Positions 44,301-53,184 are shown, counted from the stretch's first letter. The stretch is DNA of 64,000 nucleotides from Streptomyces beihaiensis (GCF_026274175.1 NZ_JAPHNL010000292.1:30579-94578); one strand, 5' to 3'. Program-made: numbers and translations. Notes: generated by a model not told the origin, from the letters alone.

Positions 44301-44348
44301 TCGGAGGGCTGGTCCGCGGGCCCTGAACCACACGGACCAGCCCTCCGA
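44301..44348 (-). terminator. Hairpin terminator after the fasciclin gene
   Basis: A 16-base perfect stem (TCGGAGGGCTGGTCCG and its complement) with a 16-base loop lies 63 bases after the fasciclin stop and 38 bases before the flavoprotein start on the minus strand. It should separate the two units. Confidence 0.8.
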
Positions 44349-44410
44349 CGAGGGGCACCCGCCAAGCCCTGTGTCTCGGGCGGGGCGCGCGTCCCTGACT
44401 CGCGGTGCGG

Positions 44411-45076
44411 TCAGCTCTTGGGCATCAGGACGGTGTCGATGATGTAGACGTTGGCGTTGGAGGTCTTGACGTTGCCGCAGACGACCTTCGCGGAGTCGTT
44501 GACGGTGTACGACTCGCCCGAGCCGGAGGTCGTGACCTTCGACTTCTCCAGCGTGTCGAAGGAGCCGTTCTGGAGGTCCTTCGGCGCGAGCTTCTGGCCC
44601 ACGACGTGGTAGGTCAGGATCTTCGTCAGCATCGCCTTGTCGTTCAGGACCTTGTCCAGGGTCGCCTTCGGGATCTTCTTGAAGGCGTCGTTGGTCGGCG
44701 CGAACACGGTGATGTTCTGCGCGTTGTTGAGGGTGTCGACCAAGCCGGCCTTCTTCACCGCCGAGACCAGCGTGGACAACGCCGGGTTGTTGGATGCGGC
44801 TGTGGCGACCGGGTCCTTCGCCATGCCGTCGAAGGAGCCGGCGCCGTTCTTGGGCACGGCGGAACAGGCCGGGCCGAACGGCTGGTCCATGGTGCTCGCG
44901 GCCGCTGTCGAGCTGCCCGTGCCGTCGCCGCTCTTCGTGGCCGGGGCCGACGCCTTCGCCGAGGAGTCGGCCTTGCCGGAGTCACTGCTGCCGTTCGAAC
45001 AGGCGGTCAGCGCCAGAGGGAGTACGGCGGCCGCGGCGAAGAGACCGGCGGTACGGCGGATACGGGTGTTCATCAT
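44411..45076 (-). CDS. Fasciclin-domain lipoprotein, MPT70/MPT83-like
   Basis: The 221-residue protein starts at ATG 45076. A signal peptide with lipobox LTAC is followed by a Ser/Ala/Gly linker, then FGPACSAVP and one fasciclin domain (DPVATAASNNPALSTLVSAV, ITVFAPTNDAFKKIP, ILTYHVVGQKL, VYIIDTVLMP). The two conserved cysteines (FGPAC and VVCGN) and the overall pattern match MPT70/MPT83, the main SigK-controlled products of M. tuberculosis. It is surface-anchored, with an adhesion or redox-partner role unproven. It lies 131 bases downstream of the oxidoreductase, probably in the same transcript. Confidence 0.93.
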   Translation of the reverse strand: MMNTRIRRTAGLFAAAAVLPLALTACSNGSSDSGKADSSAKASAPATKSGDGTGSSTAAASTMDQPFGPACSAVPKNGAGSFDGMAKDPVATAASNNPALSTLVSAVKKAGLVDTLNNAQNITVFAPTNDAFKKIPKATLDKVLNDKAMLTKILTYHVVGQKLAPKDLQNGSFDTLEKSKVTTSGSGESYTVNDSAKVVCGNVKTSNANVYIIDTVLMPKS

Positions 45077-45171
45077 GTTCTCCTGTGGGAAGGCGCGGCA
45101 CGGTGCGGCCGCGCTTGTGGTGTCGTGATGCGGTGGTTCGGGAAGAGCACGGGGCTCTTGCGGTGGGACGG

Positions 45172-45211
45172 GTGATCACAAGACGCGGTGTTCGCTCGAC
45201 GGGGTGATCAC
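45172..45211. repeat. Two GTGATCAC palindromes between oxidoreductase and fasciclin genes
   Basis: GTGATCAC occurs at 45172-45179 and 45204-45211 in similar contexts (both preceded by GACGGG-like sequence). The second overlaps the oxidoreductase stop codon. They may be binding sites or processing signals. Confidence 0.45.
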
Positions 45212-46839
45212 TCGACGGTCACGACGACGGAGTGCTGTCCGCTGGCGCCGTCGGGGATGGTGCGAGTGCGCTTGTCGGTCTGCACCGCGCCGGTGCGGTC
45301 GGTGGCGCGGACGGTGAGGGTGTGGCCGCCCTTGGTGGCCCGCCAGGGCAGCGACCACTGACGCCAGGTGTCGCGGGTGTCCTCGGCGGCCAAGTCGGCT
45401 TCCTGCCAGGGGCCGTCGTCGATGCGGACCTCGACCTTGTCGACACCCCGGTGCTGGGCCCAGGCGACCCCCGCCACCATCACCGTGCCGGACTTGGGCC
45501 GGGCGAACGGCTTGGGGGTGTCGATCCGCGACTCGGTCTTGACCGGGGCCCGTCGGGCCCAGCCGCGCTTCACCCAGTACGGGTCATAGGAATCGAACGT
45601 GGTGAGCTCGATGTCATCGATCCACTTGCACGCGGAGACGAATCCGTACAGGCCCGGGACCACCATCCTGACCGGGAAGCCGTGTTCGAAGGGCAGCGGC
45701 CGACCGTTCATGCCGAAGGCCAGCATGGCGTCGCGGCCGTCCATGACGTCCTCGACCGGAGTGCCGATCGTCATGCCGTCCACCGACCGGGACACCAGCT
45801 GATCCGCGGGGCCTCCACGGGACGGAGGCGCGACCCCGCACTCGGCGAGCAGGTCGGCCAGCCGTACACCGATCCAGCGGGCGTTGCCCACGTACGGGCC
45901 GCCGACTTCGTTGGAGACACACGTCAGGGTGATGTCCCGCTCGATCAACTCCCTGCGCAGCAGGTCGTCGAAGGAGTAGGTGGCCGGGCGGCGTACCCCC
46001 TTTCCGTGGATCCGCAGCCGCCAGGTGGTGGCGTCCACCTTGGGCACCACCAAGGCGGTGTCCACGCGGTAGAAGTCCGAGTCGGGGGTGACGAAGGGGC
46101 TGATTCCTGGGACACGGAGTCGGGCCCTCTTGGGGATCGGTCGCGCCGGTGAAGTGGGGGAGGGCAACACGAGCTTGTCACGGGAGGCGATCGCGCCCCG
46201 GCCGCGCGAGGCGTCCAGGGATCGGCCCACCGCGCCCACCACGGCGGAGGCCGCCGCCGCTGATGCGGCCGTGAGGACGAATCCCCGCCGGTCCCAGCCT
46301 GTGGATACCGGCCGGCCCTGGCCCGCTTGCCCGGTCGCGGACCCGGGCGTCGACACCGGCGACGGCCTCACCGTGGTCAGGCGGCCCACCAGCACGTACA
46401 GAAGCACCGCCCCGGCAACGGCCCCCACAACGGATGGGAGTGTGTCCGCGAAGCCGGTCGAGTCAGGTCGGCCCACGGCGGCCGCCGCGCCGACGGCCCC
46501 GAAGAGAAGGACCCCGGCGGCTCCGATCCGCCGGAACCGCACCGCCAGCACGCCCAGGGCCACGGCCAGCACCGTCAACGCGGCGAGGATGCCGAGTTGC
46601 AGTACGAGCTTGTCGTCGGTGCCGAAGTGGCGGATCGCCCAGTCCTTGACCGCGGCGGGCGTCGCGTCGATGGACGCGGCGCCCACGGCGATGACCGGAC
46701 TGGACTGCGGACGCACCGCCGCGGCCACCAGTTCGGCCACCGCCAGCGCGGCGAAGCCGGACAGCAGCCCGCTGAGCGCGCCCAGCGCCACACGGAGCCG
46801 GCCCGGCCGTTCTCGCTGATCCTTCTCTTCGTTCCTCAC
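45208..46839 (-). CDS. Membrane-anchored molybdopterin-dependent oxidoreductase (sulfite oxidase family)
   Basis: The 543-residue protein has about five N-terminal membrane helices (residues 12-200), a linker with a second Arg-rich helix, and then a sulfite-oxidase/YedY-type Mo-cofactor domain with the metal-binding Cys in TLTCVSNEVGGPYVGNARW (about residue 308). The C-terminal part is a Mo-co dimerisation domain (GVAWAQHRGVDKVEVRIDDG). GTG at 46839 is chosen because the SigK-type promoter at 46846-46873 ends six bases before it, giving a leaderless mRNA; a longer frame to 46932 would place the promoter inside the gene. The protein may exchange electrons with the fasciclin protein downstream. 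That partnership is inferred. Confidence 0.88.
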   Translation of the reverse strand: MRNEEKDQRERPGRLRVALGALSGLLSGFAALAVAELVAAAVRPQSSPVIAVGAASIDATPAAVKDWAIRHFGTDDKLVLQLGILAALTVLAVALGVLAVRFRRIGAAGVLLFGAVGAAAAVGRPDSTGFADTLPSVVGAVAGAVLLYVLVGRLTTVRPSPVSTPGSATGQAGQGRPVSTGWDRRGFVLTAASAAAASAVVGAVGRSLDASRGRGAIASRDKLVLPSPTSPARPIPKRARLRVPGISPFVTPDSDFYRVDTALVVPKVDATTWRLRIHGKGVRRPATYSFDDLLRRELIERDITLTCVSNEVGGPYVGNARWIGVRLADLLAECGVAPPSRGGPADQLVSRSVDGMTIGTPVEDVMDGRDAMLAFGMNGRPLPFEHGFPVRMVVPGLYGFVSACKWIDDIELTTFDSYDPYWVKRGWARRAPVKTESRIDTPKPFARPKSGTVMVAGVAWAQHRGVDKVEVRIDDGPWQEADLAAEDTRDTWRQWSLPWRATKGGHTLTVRATDRTGAVQTDKRTRTIPDGASGQHSVVVTVE

Positions 46840-46845
46840 GGGGGG

Positions 46846-46873
46846 AATCCGGTTCTGCCCGCCGGGCGGATTG
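46846..46873 (-). promoter_or_regulatory. ECF-type (SigK) promoter for the oxidoreductase gene
   Basis: Read on the minus strand, CAATCC and CGGATT are 16 bases apart, identical in both hexamers and spacing to 37349-37376. The start GTG is six bases downstream, so translation is probably leaderless. Confidence 0.7.
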
Positions 46874-47171
46874 GTCCCGGACCTGATCAGGTGAAAACGC
46901 ATCCCGACCCCATCCACCCGGCATTCAGCCACGTATTACCTGGTTGGGTTGACGCCCACCCCGGTCGGGCACGTGAGGTGAGGCGCCTGCCGGACGACGC
47001 TGTGGGACGGGCGTTCACCGGGTTCACCGGCGGCGCATGTTCCCTGAACGGAGGCAGGCCGACGCACAAGGCTCCCCGGCGAGCGGGCGGTTCGACCGGA
47101 GGACCACGCGGAGGGCGGCGTACGGGCGCGCCCTGCGCAAGGCGGTGCCGGGAGCGCCGTCCCGGTGACCC

Positions 47172-47258
47172 GTCGAAGTCGTCCGTCGCCTCAAGCGCTA
47201 CGCGGCCCGGCAGGTCTTCCACCTGGTCAAACGGATGAAGCCGGGCCCCCGCTCATAG
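47172..47258 (+). pseudogene. IS110-family transposase C-terminal fragment
   Basis: The frame reads VEVVRRLKRYAARQVFHLVK and ends RMKPGPRS stop. The LKRYxAR-x-VF pattern is typical of the last helix of IS110-family transposases. Nothing upstream continues it, so it is a relic. The match is short. Confidence 0.45.
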
Positions 47259-47290
47259 GGGCCGCGGTGACAGATGAGAGGGTCGGGCGG

Positions 47291-47395
47291 GTGAGTGAGA
47301 CATCACCGAACACCCTGCAATACCGCTTCGACGGGCCAGAAGACGCTCCCGTCCTGGTCCTGGGGCCCTCACTGGGTACCACATGGCACAGGTAG
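47291..47395 (+). pseudogene. Truncated 3-oxoadipate enol-lactonase (PcaD/PcaL) start
   Basis: From GTG 47291 the frame reads VSETSPNTLQYRFDGPEDAP then VLVLGPSLGTTWHR and stops. This is the characteristic N-terminus of actinobacterial enol-lactonases, which normally continue for more than 200 residues after GTTWHMWD. The break at about 47390 marks an insertion or deletion edge; the remainder is not in this window. Confidence 0.65.
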
Positions 47396-47736
47396 GCGGA
47401 ACCGTCTTCTGGCGTCCATGTGGTCCAGGTCGGGCGCGTTGTGCCTGGTCAGGTCCTTGTGGTGCAACTGCGTCGACCCTGTTGGTGACACGCCTGTGAC
47501 TGCTGTGACAGATGTGGACCCCTGCTGGCTCGTTCCGGCGGGGGTCTCTGTGTTCCTGTCACCGCATCGTTACCGTGTGTTTATTTTGTGACTGTTGCGT
47601 GTAAGTGATCTCTACTGATCTGATGATGCGCAGTCAATTTCGCTGACCGGGGGAACGTGTCCGACCATGGAGCCCGGCACTGACCAGCCGTTCCCCATGG
47701 CCTTCGAGGGCTGCCCTCCGGCGGGAGGGGATCCCT
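47396..47736. other. AT-richer leader region of the large lectin/coiled-coil gene
   Basis: No gene is supported. The sequence from about 47560 to 47660 is notably richer in A and T than its surroundings (for example GTGTGTTTATTTTGTGACTG) and probably contains the promoter of the gene at 47737. Confidence 0.5.
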
Positions 47737-50700
47737 TTGTCTTTGAGACCAGGCATTGCCATACCAAGACCAGGTAGAACCGGGTCTACCGCGCGTCTGC
47801 TCGTTCTCCTGCTGGCTGTCGCCGTTCTGGCGGCGCTCGCGATTCGGCCAGGTGCGGCCCGCGACGTCGTGGGACGCGGTGGAACGGAGGCGGTCGCTGA
47901 TTCCTACGACGGCTTCGATGCGGATGCCGCCGAGCAGTACCGCAGGGACCAGTGCCTGATGAACGAGGCGGTCCGTATGGGCGGTGAGTCCATGTACACC
48001 ACCGCCCAGGATGCACTGGACAAGTCGGCGCAGGACTTGCACCCGCTGGCTGACCGGGAGTACTGGAAGGACACCCCGCTCAGCCGCGCTTTCGGCAAGG
48101 ACAAGGCGGCCGCTGACGCGGAACTCACGCGTCTGGGTGGTCTGACCGGCGTGTGGCAGAAGCCGCTGAACGGGCTCAATACGCCGGCCGGGTTCACGGA
48201 CGCTGGTTTCCACTGGGTGCCCGGCGGTTCGGGCGGTGGCGAGAACTTCTTCGACCAGACCGGCATCACTAAGTGGATCAGTGAGCGGTACTGGACCGAC
48301 GAGGGCGGCTTCTACGCCGATCCGTCGGTCAAGGCGGATGCAGCGACGGTCAAGAAGTTCACCGATCTCGGCAACAGCCTGTACGGAGAGGGTTCGGCCG
48401 CCTCCTCCGCCGAACAGCAGGCGTGGGCGAACTACACCACCTTCAACGCTCCGGTCTGGGACGACGACGCCCGGATCTTCTTCGCCTCTGGTGGCTTCCC
48501 GCGCACCGCGCCGAAGGAGGGCACTGCGGAGTTCCGGATCGCGGTGGAGGACCTGAAGCGTCGTTTCGCCTCGTGTAACTGGCACAACCCCGTGGACCCG
48601 AACCGTGTGCTCGGCAAGGAGGTTGCCGCAGCGACCGCCGAGTGGCAGCAGGAGATCGCCTCGCAGGCCACGCAGCGCAATCAGGTCTTCGACGCCAACA
48701 AGAAGGCCACGGCGGCGTTGCAGGCCGGCGCGAAGGCGTTGGGTGACCTGCTGGGCGAGTCCTGGGTCGCCGACCGCGCGACGCGTTGGGAGGACTACTG
48801 GTCGGCGGGCGGCCCTGGTTGGATCGGAGACAAGCCGCTCACGGTCGCCTTCCATGCCGCCGGTGGTAAGTGCCTGGATGTCGAGGGCGGAAAGACCGGC
48901 AATGGCACCCCCGTGCAGATCTACACCTGCAACGGGAGTGGAGCGCAGCAGTGGACGGTCTACGGAGACGACAGTGGCCTCCACCTGGAGAACACCAAGT
49001 CCCAGCGGTGTCTTGACATCCAGCATGACAACGCGGTCGACGGGACGAAGATCCAGATCTGGGACTGCAACAGCAGCCCGGCTCAGACCTGGGACTTCCG
49101 CACCAACACCACTACGGCCCTGAAGAACGCCGGCACCAGCATGTGCCTGGACCTGCACAAGTACACCAACGGCTACAACGCGTGGCTGTGGGGTTGCAAC
49201 GGGTCGGGTCCCCAGCAGTTCGACATCAAGCCGTCCGGTCATGACGGCGACGTTCCGCCCTCGTCCCAGTTCCACCAGGCGGCCCAGGCCGTCAGTGACG
49301 CGAAGGCGCAGGCGAAGACGCAGCTGGGCATCCTCAAGATGCAGGCTACGACGGCCGCGGACGCTGCGGCCGCCTCGGACACCGCGGAGAAGACTGCCTA
49401 CGGCATCGCGGACCGCAACGGCGCCCCGCGAGGCCGAGGGCTGCTGGTCGGTGAGCAGAAGGCGCAGGTCACCCAGGGGGCCGCGGCGGCACTTCAGGCC
49501 ATGGTGAAGGCCGGTGAGACCGCTGAGGCGGCCACCCGGGCCTCCGCCGGGGACAGCCGGACCATCGCGCAGCGGGCGCTGGCGCAGGCCGCGCAGGTCA
49601 AGGCCGAGTTCCGGAAGAAGGCGGCCGAGAAGGCCGAGGCGCAGGCCAAGGCGGCCGCCGACGCGGCGAAGACACACCGCGACAATGCCAAGGCGGACGC
49701 GGCCGCCGCCAAGTCCAAGCTCGGCGACGCGGTGAAGGCCGAGGCCGATGCCAAGAGCGCCGCCGCCACCGCGCACGCCAAGCGCCTTCATGCCGAGGCC
49801 GAAGAGGCCACCGCGAAGGCCCAGAAGGAGACCGCCAAGCAGAAGGAAGCCGAAGCCGCCCAGCACAAGTCTGCTGCCGACGGCTACGCGACCAAGGCCA
49901 AGACCGCCGACGCTGCGGCCAAGAAGTCCGAGGCCACGGCACAGTCCAAGCGGACCGAGGCCGAGACAGCGTCCAAGAAGGCCAAGGACCTGCGCGACGA
50001 CGCGTGGAACGCCGAGCAGAAGGCCGACGCCGACCGGGCCAAGGCCGACGCGAAGGACGCCTACGCATCCTCCCTGGACGCCGGAGACGCTGCCGACGCC
50101 GCACGTGCAGCAGCCAACTCGGCAGACAAGCAAGCCACCGCTTCCGAAGCGGCGGCGAAGTCGGCACGCAGCGAAGCGGACGCCGCCACCAAGGCAGCGG
50201 CCGATGCCGACGCGGCAGCCACCAAGGCGGAGGCAGCGGCCAAACGAGCCCGCTCCGACGCCGACGCCGCTGATGCCGCCAAGCTGAAGGCCGACGCCGA
50301 CGTGAAGACCGCCACCAGCGCGGCCGCCGACGCGATCCAGGCGTCCCAAGACGCGGCAGGCGAGGCAAAACAGGCGGTCAAGGACGCTGACGAGGCCGAA
50401 TCTCAGGCCAAGTCCGCCAAGACGGACGCGGACACGGCGAAGACCGAAGCGGGCAAGGCCCGCACGGCGTCGGCCAAGGCCGCCGGGTACGCCTACATCA
50501 CCGCGCAAGCAGCTGTCGACGCGAGTACGGCAGCCCAGCAGGTCGCCAAGCCCGCAAACGACGCCATCCAGATCGGCTCCCCCTACATCCAGACCGACAG
50601 CGCGGCCGGACTCGTCGTCCTGACCGGGCAGGCGTCCAAGACCATCGCCCAACAGCAGCAGGCCGTCGCCGAGGCCCACGCCACCAGCGCGGCCGACGCG

Positions 50701-52185
50701 GCATCCGCCGCCCAGAGGCTCGCCGACCAGGCGGACGCGGACACCAAGGCCACATACCAGCACGCCGCGAACGCCGCCGGATACGCGGCCGACGCACGCG
50801 CCTACGCCAAACAAGCACTCGACTACGCCGCCGACGCGGCAACCTCCGCAGCCGCGGCAACCGCATCAGTGGCCCGCACCGTCACCTACGACAAGCAGGC
50901 AGCCGACGAGGCCAAGGCCGCAGACACCGCGGCAACCGGCGCCGAAGGCTACGCCAAGCAGGCGCGGGACGCCGCCGACCAGGCGGAACTCGACGCCCAA
51001 GCCGCCCGCGACGCGGCATCCGCAGCAGAACAGGCGGCCAAGGACGCACGAGCTGCCGCCGACCGCGCCGACCAGGCGGCGGCCGATGCGGAGCAGTACG
51101 CCAAGGATGCTCAGAAGTACGCGGAAGATGCCCAGGCAGCCGCAGAGTCCGCTGAGCGTCAGCAGGCCAACAAGCAGGTTTCCACAGGCGCCGGCACAGG
51201 GGTCGGCGGCGTGTTCTTCGTCGTGGACAAGATAGAGCCGATCGGGGACCCGCAGCCTGAGAACGACTGTGTCATCGAGCCGGGGTTCAGCGGCTGCACG
51301 GTGAAGTTCACCCTGCACTTCAATGCCACAGTCAGCTTCTACCTGTGCGTCAATCCGAACGTGCCGGCCACTGCGGCAGGTTGTCCCAAGACGGACACCG
51401 TGTACCTGGACACTAAGCCCTTCAAGAACCTCAAACGCGAGATCACCCGCTACTTCAGCAAGCTGGAGATCATCGAGGGCATCAGCAAGGTCATCGCCAA
51501 GGTCGCCTGGGGCATCCTCACCCACGACATCGTGGACTGTTGGCACGGCAGTGCCAGCGGCTGCGCATGGGCGGCAGCCACGTTCATCCCCGGCAAGAAG
51601 ATCGAGGACGCGGTAAAGGCGGCCAGAGCTTTCCAGGAGGCGCTGAGCACCGGTGTCAGTGTCGAGGAAGCGATGGACCGCCTCAAGGTGGCGGATGCGG
51701 CGACCATGGCTGCGCTGGAAGCCGGCATGGCGGAGCATCTCGCAGCCGTCGAAGGGGTCAAGGTTGCCCGCAGCACGCTTGAAGCCCGACTGGTCGAGTA
51801 CATGCGCAGGTTCTCGCTCGGCGTCGACCCGGCGAAGGGGATGAAGTTCAACTCGGGTGAGATGCAGTCTGCGATACGAGTGGAGACCGAGCGCGGTGTT
51901 ACTCTCGAGCGGGATCCGAGCGGAGACCTGGAGTGGTACGACCAGAAGGGCCGAGGTTACGACGCGGTCGGCAATTCGCCCTCAAAGTACCTGAAGGTCC
52001 CGCAGCTCATGAATGCGATCAAGGGTCATCTGCTGAAAACGGAGAAGAGTGGCAGATTCGTCTCGTTCGTGCCGGTAGACGTCTTCACGTACACGGCTGA
52101 ACAGATCAGCGAGATCAAGACAGCAGTCAAGGGACTGCCCCAAGCTGATCAGGCTCGCATATTCTACGTAGGCGACCACACCTGA
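47737..52185 (+). CDS. Large lectin/coiled-coil protein with CdiA-CT-like toxin C-terminus
   Basis: The 1,482-residue protein starts at TTG 47737, six bases after a strong GGGAGGGG. The N-terminus has one hydrophobic helix (residues 20-36), so it is secreted or anchored. Residues about 60-330 are an unrecognised globular part. About 365-505 is a ricin-type beta-trefoil (GGKCLDVEGG, QRCLDIQHDN, SMCLDLHKYT, each followed by QxW-like QQW/QTW). About 515-1140 is an extremely Ala/Lys/Asp/Glu-rich coiled coil. A spacer with four Cys follows, then about 1367-1482 a domain with FNSGEMQSAIRVETERGVTL and KGRGYDAVGN, and VPVDVFTYTAEQISEIK, resembling CdiA-CT-type nuclease toxins. It looks like a contact-dependent polymorphic toxin on a long stalk. 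Confidence 0.8.
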   Translation: MSLRPGIAIPRPGRTGSTARLLVLLLAVAVLAALAIRPGAARDVVGRGGTEAVADSYDGFDADAAEQYRRDQCLMNEAVRMGGESMYTTAQDALDKSAQDLHPLADREYWKDTPLSRAFGKDKAAADAELTRLGGLTGVWQKPLNGLNTPAGFTDAGFHWVPGGSGGGENFFDQTGITKWISERYWTDEGGFYADPSVKADAATVKKFTDLGNSLYGEGSAASSAEQQAWANYTTFNAPVWDDDARIFFASGGFPRTAPKEGTAEFRIAVEDLKRRFASCNWHNPVDPNRVLGKEVAAATAEWQQEIASQATQRNQVFDANKKATAALQAGAKALGDLLGESWVADRATRWEDYWSAGGPGWIGDKPLTVAFHAAGGKCLDVEGGKTGNGTPVQIYTCNGSGAQQWTVYGDDSGLHLENTKSQRCLDIQHDNAVDGTKIQIWDCNSSPAQTWDFRTNTTTALKNAGTSMCLDLHKYTNGYNAWLWGCNGSGPQQFDIKPSGHDGDVPPSSQFHQAAQAVSDAKAQAKTQLGILKMQATTAADAAAASDTAEKTAYGIADRNGAPRGRGLLVGEQKAQVTQGAAAALQAMVKAGETAEAATRASAGDSRTIAQRALAQAAQVKAEFRKKAAEKAEAQAKAAADAAKTHRDNAKADAAAAKSKLGDAVKAEADAKSAAATAHAKRLHAEAEEATAKAQKETAKQKEAEAAQHKSAADGYATKAKTADAAAKKSEATAQSKRTEAETASKKAKDLRDDAWNAEQKADADRAKADAKDAYASSLDAGDAADAARAAANSADKQATASEAAAKSARSEADAATKAAADADAAATKAEAAAKRARSDADAADAAKLKADADVKTATSAAADAIQASQDAAGEAKQAVKDADEAESQAKSAKTDADTAKTEAGKARTASAKAAGYAYITAQAAVDASTAAQQVAKPANDAIQIGSPYIQTDSAAGLVVLTGQASKTIAQQQQAVAEAHATSAADAASAAQRLADQADADTKATYQHAANAAGYAADARAYAKQALDYAADAATSAAAATASVARTVTYDKQAADEAKAADTAATGAEGYAKQARDAADQAELDAQAARDAASAAEQAAKDARAAADRADQAAADAEQYAKDAQKYAEDAQAAAESAERQQANKQVSTGAGTGVGGVFFVVDKIEPIGDPQPENDCVIEPGFSGCTVKFTLHFNATVSFYLCVNPNVPATAAGCPKTDTVYLDTKPFKNLKREITRYFSKLEIIEGISKVIAKVAWGILTHDIVDCWHGSASGCAWAAATFIPGKKIEDAVKAARAFQEALSTGVSVEEAMDRLKVADAATMAALEAGMAEHLAAVEGVKVARSTLEARLVEYMRRFSLGVDPAKGMKFNSGEMQSAIRVETERGVTLERDPSGDLEWYDQKGRGYDAVGNSPSKYLKVPQLMNAIKGHLLKTEKSGRFVSFVPVDVFTYTAEQISEIKTAVKGLPQADQARIFYVGDHT

Positions 52186-52194
52186 CCGGTCGAA

Positions 52195-52240
52195 GGCTTG
52201 GTGCGGCAGGCGTCCGCCATGGCGCCTGCCGCACCAAGCC
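52195..52240 (+). terminator. 18-bp perfect hairpin between toxin and immunity genes
   Basis: GGCTTGGTGCGGCAGGCG pairs perfectly with CGCCTGCCGCACCAAGCC around a 10-base loop, starting nine bases after the toxin stop. There is no T run. It may terminate or attenuate transcription into the next gene. Confidence 0.75.
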
Positions 52241-52284
52241 GCTCCATCCGATCCTCTCGCTCTCTGTCACCCTGAAGGGTTTCC

Positions 52285-53184
52285 ATGTCCAAGATCGTGT
52301 CACTGCCGGGTTGGGGAGTCGCGGAAGACCTCAACTGGTTCGCGACCAGCGGTCTTTTCGATGATGTCGTCACCTTTATTCTTGCGCGGGTCCCCGACAA
52401 AAACGCAGCGCAGTGGCTGACCGAGGACGCCCTCTCCGGATATCTATTTCTGGGTGACCTTCAGGAACCGGCCCTGTCCAACGTCCTTTTGGCCTTGCGT
52501 GACCAGTTTCCAGGGTATGTCGATTCGGTGATCTATCCGGCTGACGTGACGTTTACGATGGATTACCCGGAGATCTTCGTGGCGCGCGCCAAGTCCCTCG
52601 CTCGCATGGCGGGCCTGAGCATCGCCCTGCGAGCGAACGCGGAACACGGGACGGAACCGAAGGCAGCCGCGCATGGGGTCACACACTTGACTGCCCGGGC
52701 CGAACAGCATGGAGAGCCGCTGAGGGGGCGCGTTCTGTTCACTGATTCTGGGCACATCGAGTTCCTCTGTGAAGCGGGCGACCGAGCTGAAAAGATGACG
52801 CGGGCCGGCGCTGACGGATCCACGAGTGTGCGGATCGGCGACCTGCAGCTCGAGGTGGGCATCACGACAGAGCAGTTGCTCTACGTCCGAGGCACTGCTG
52901 CTTGGGGCGAGTGGCAGACTGGACAGTTCACCCCGCCGGATCTGGTCCCGGGCAGAGTGTTCCTTACGCCCGATGAACCCTTTGCCCCTGGCGTTCCCGT
53001 CGAGTTCGACGGGGGAGAGAGATGGCGGACCGAATTCGATCCCGTGTCCGGCTGGGTGCGAGCCGTCGCGCCGAACCGTCGGCCTGGGGCCGTGACCCTG
53101 ATCGCGACTGACACGGGCGTGGGCGTGGCCGACGGCCGGCTGGTCTCTGTGTGGCTGAGGAATCGGGCGAGGCGCGAGTCCTGA
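52285..53184 (+). CDS. Candidate immunity protein for the upstream toxin
   Basis: The 299-residue protein starts at ATG 52285 after GAAGGG. It has no signal peptide or membrane helix. The first half is mixed alpha/beta, and the second half contains repeated strands (HIEFLCEAGDRAEK, LQLEVGITTEQLLYVRG). I do not recognise a family. Position, orientation and lower GC than the flanking chromosome suggest the cytoplasmic immunity partner of the toxin domain, which is inference. Confidence 0.7.
   Translation: MSKIVSLPGWGVAEDLNWFATSGLFDDVVTFILARVPDKNAAQWLTEDALSGYLFLGDLQEPALSNVLLALRDQFPGYVDSVIYPADVTFTMDYPEIFVARAKSLARMAGLSIALRANAEHGTEPKAAAHGVTHLTARAEQHGEPLRGRVLFTDSGHIEFLCEAGDRAEKMTRAGADGSTSVRIGDLQLEVGITTEQLLYVRGTAAWGEWQTGQFTPPDLVPGRVFLTPDEPFAPGVPVEFDGGERWRTEFDPVSGWVRAVAPNRRPGAVTLIATDTGVGVADGRLVSVWLRNRARRES

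Larger units (their letters stand above)
46840..47290. other. Island boundary region without intact gene
   Basis: This gap holds the SigK-type promoter, then GC-rich sequence without a supported gene, then the tail of an IS110-like transposase (47172-47258) just before the truncated enol-lactonase gene. Confidence 0.5.

Noticed and set aside
47581-50814. A 1,077-codon minus-strand frame opposite the lectin/coiled-coil gene
   Set aside because: Its Leu/Gly/Arg-rich product is the mirror of the Ala/Lys/Asp coiled-coil codons. There is no start signal or domain.
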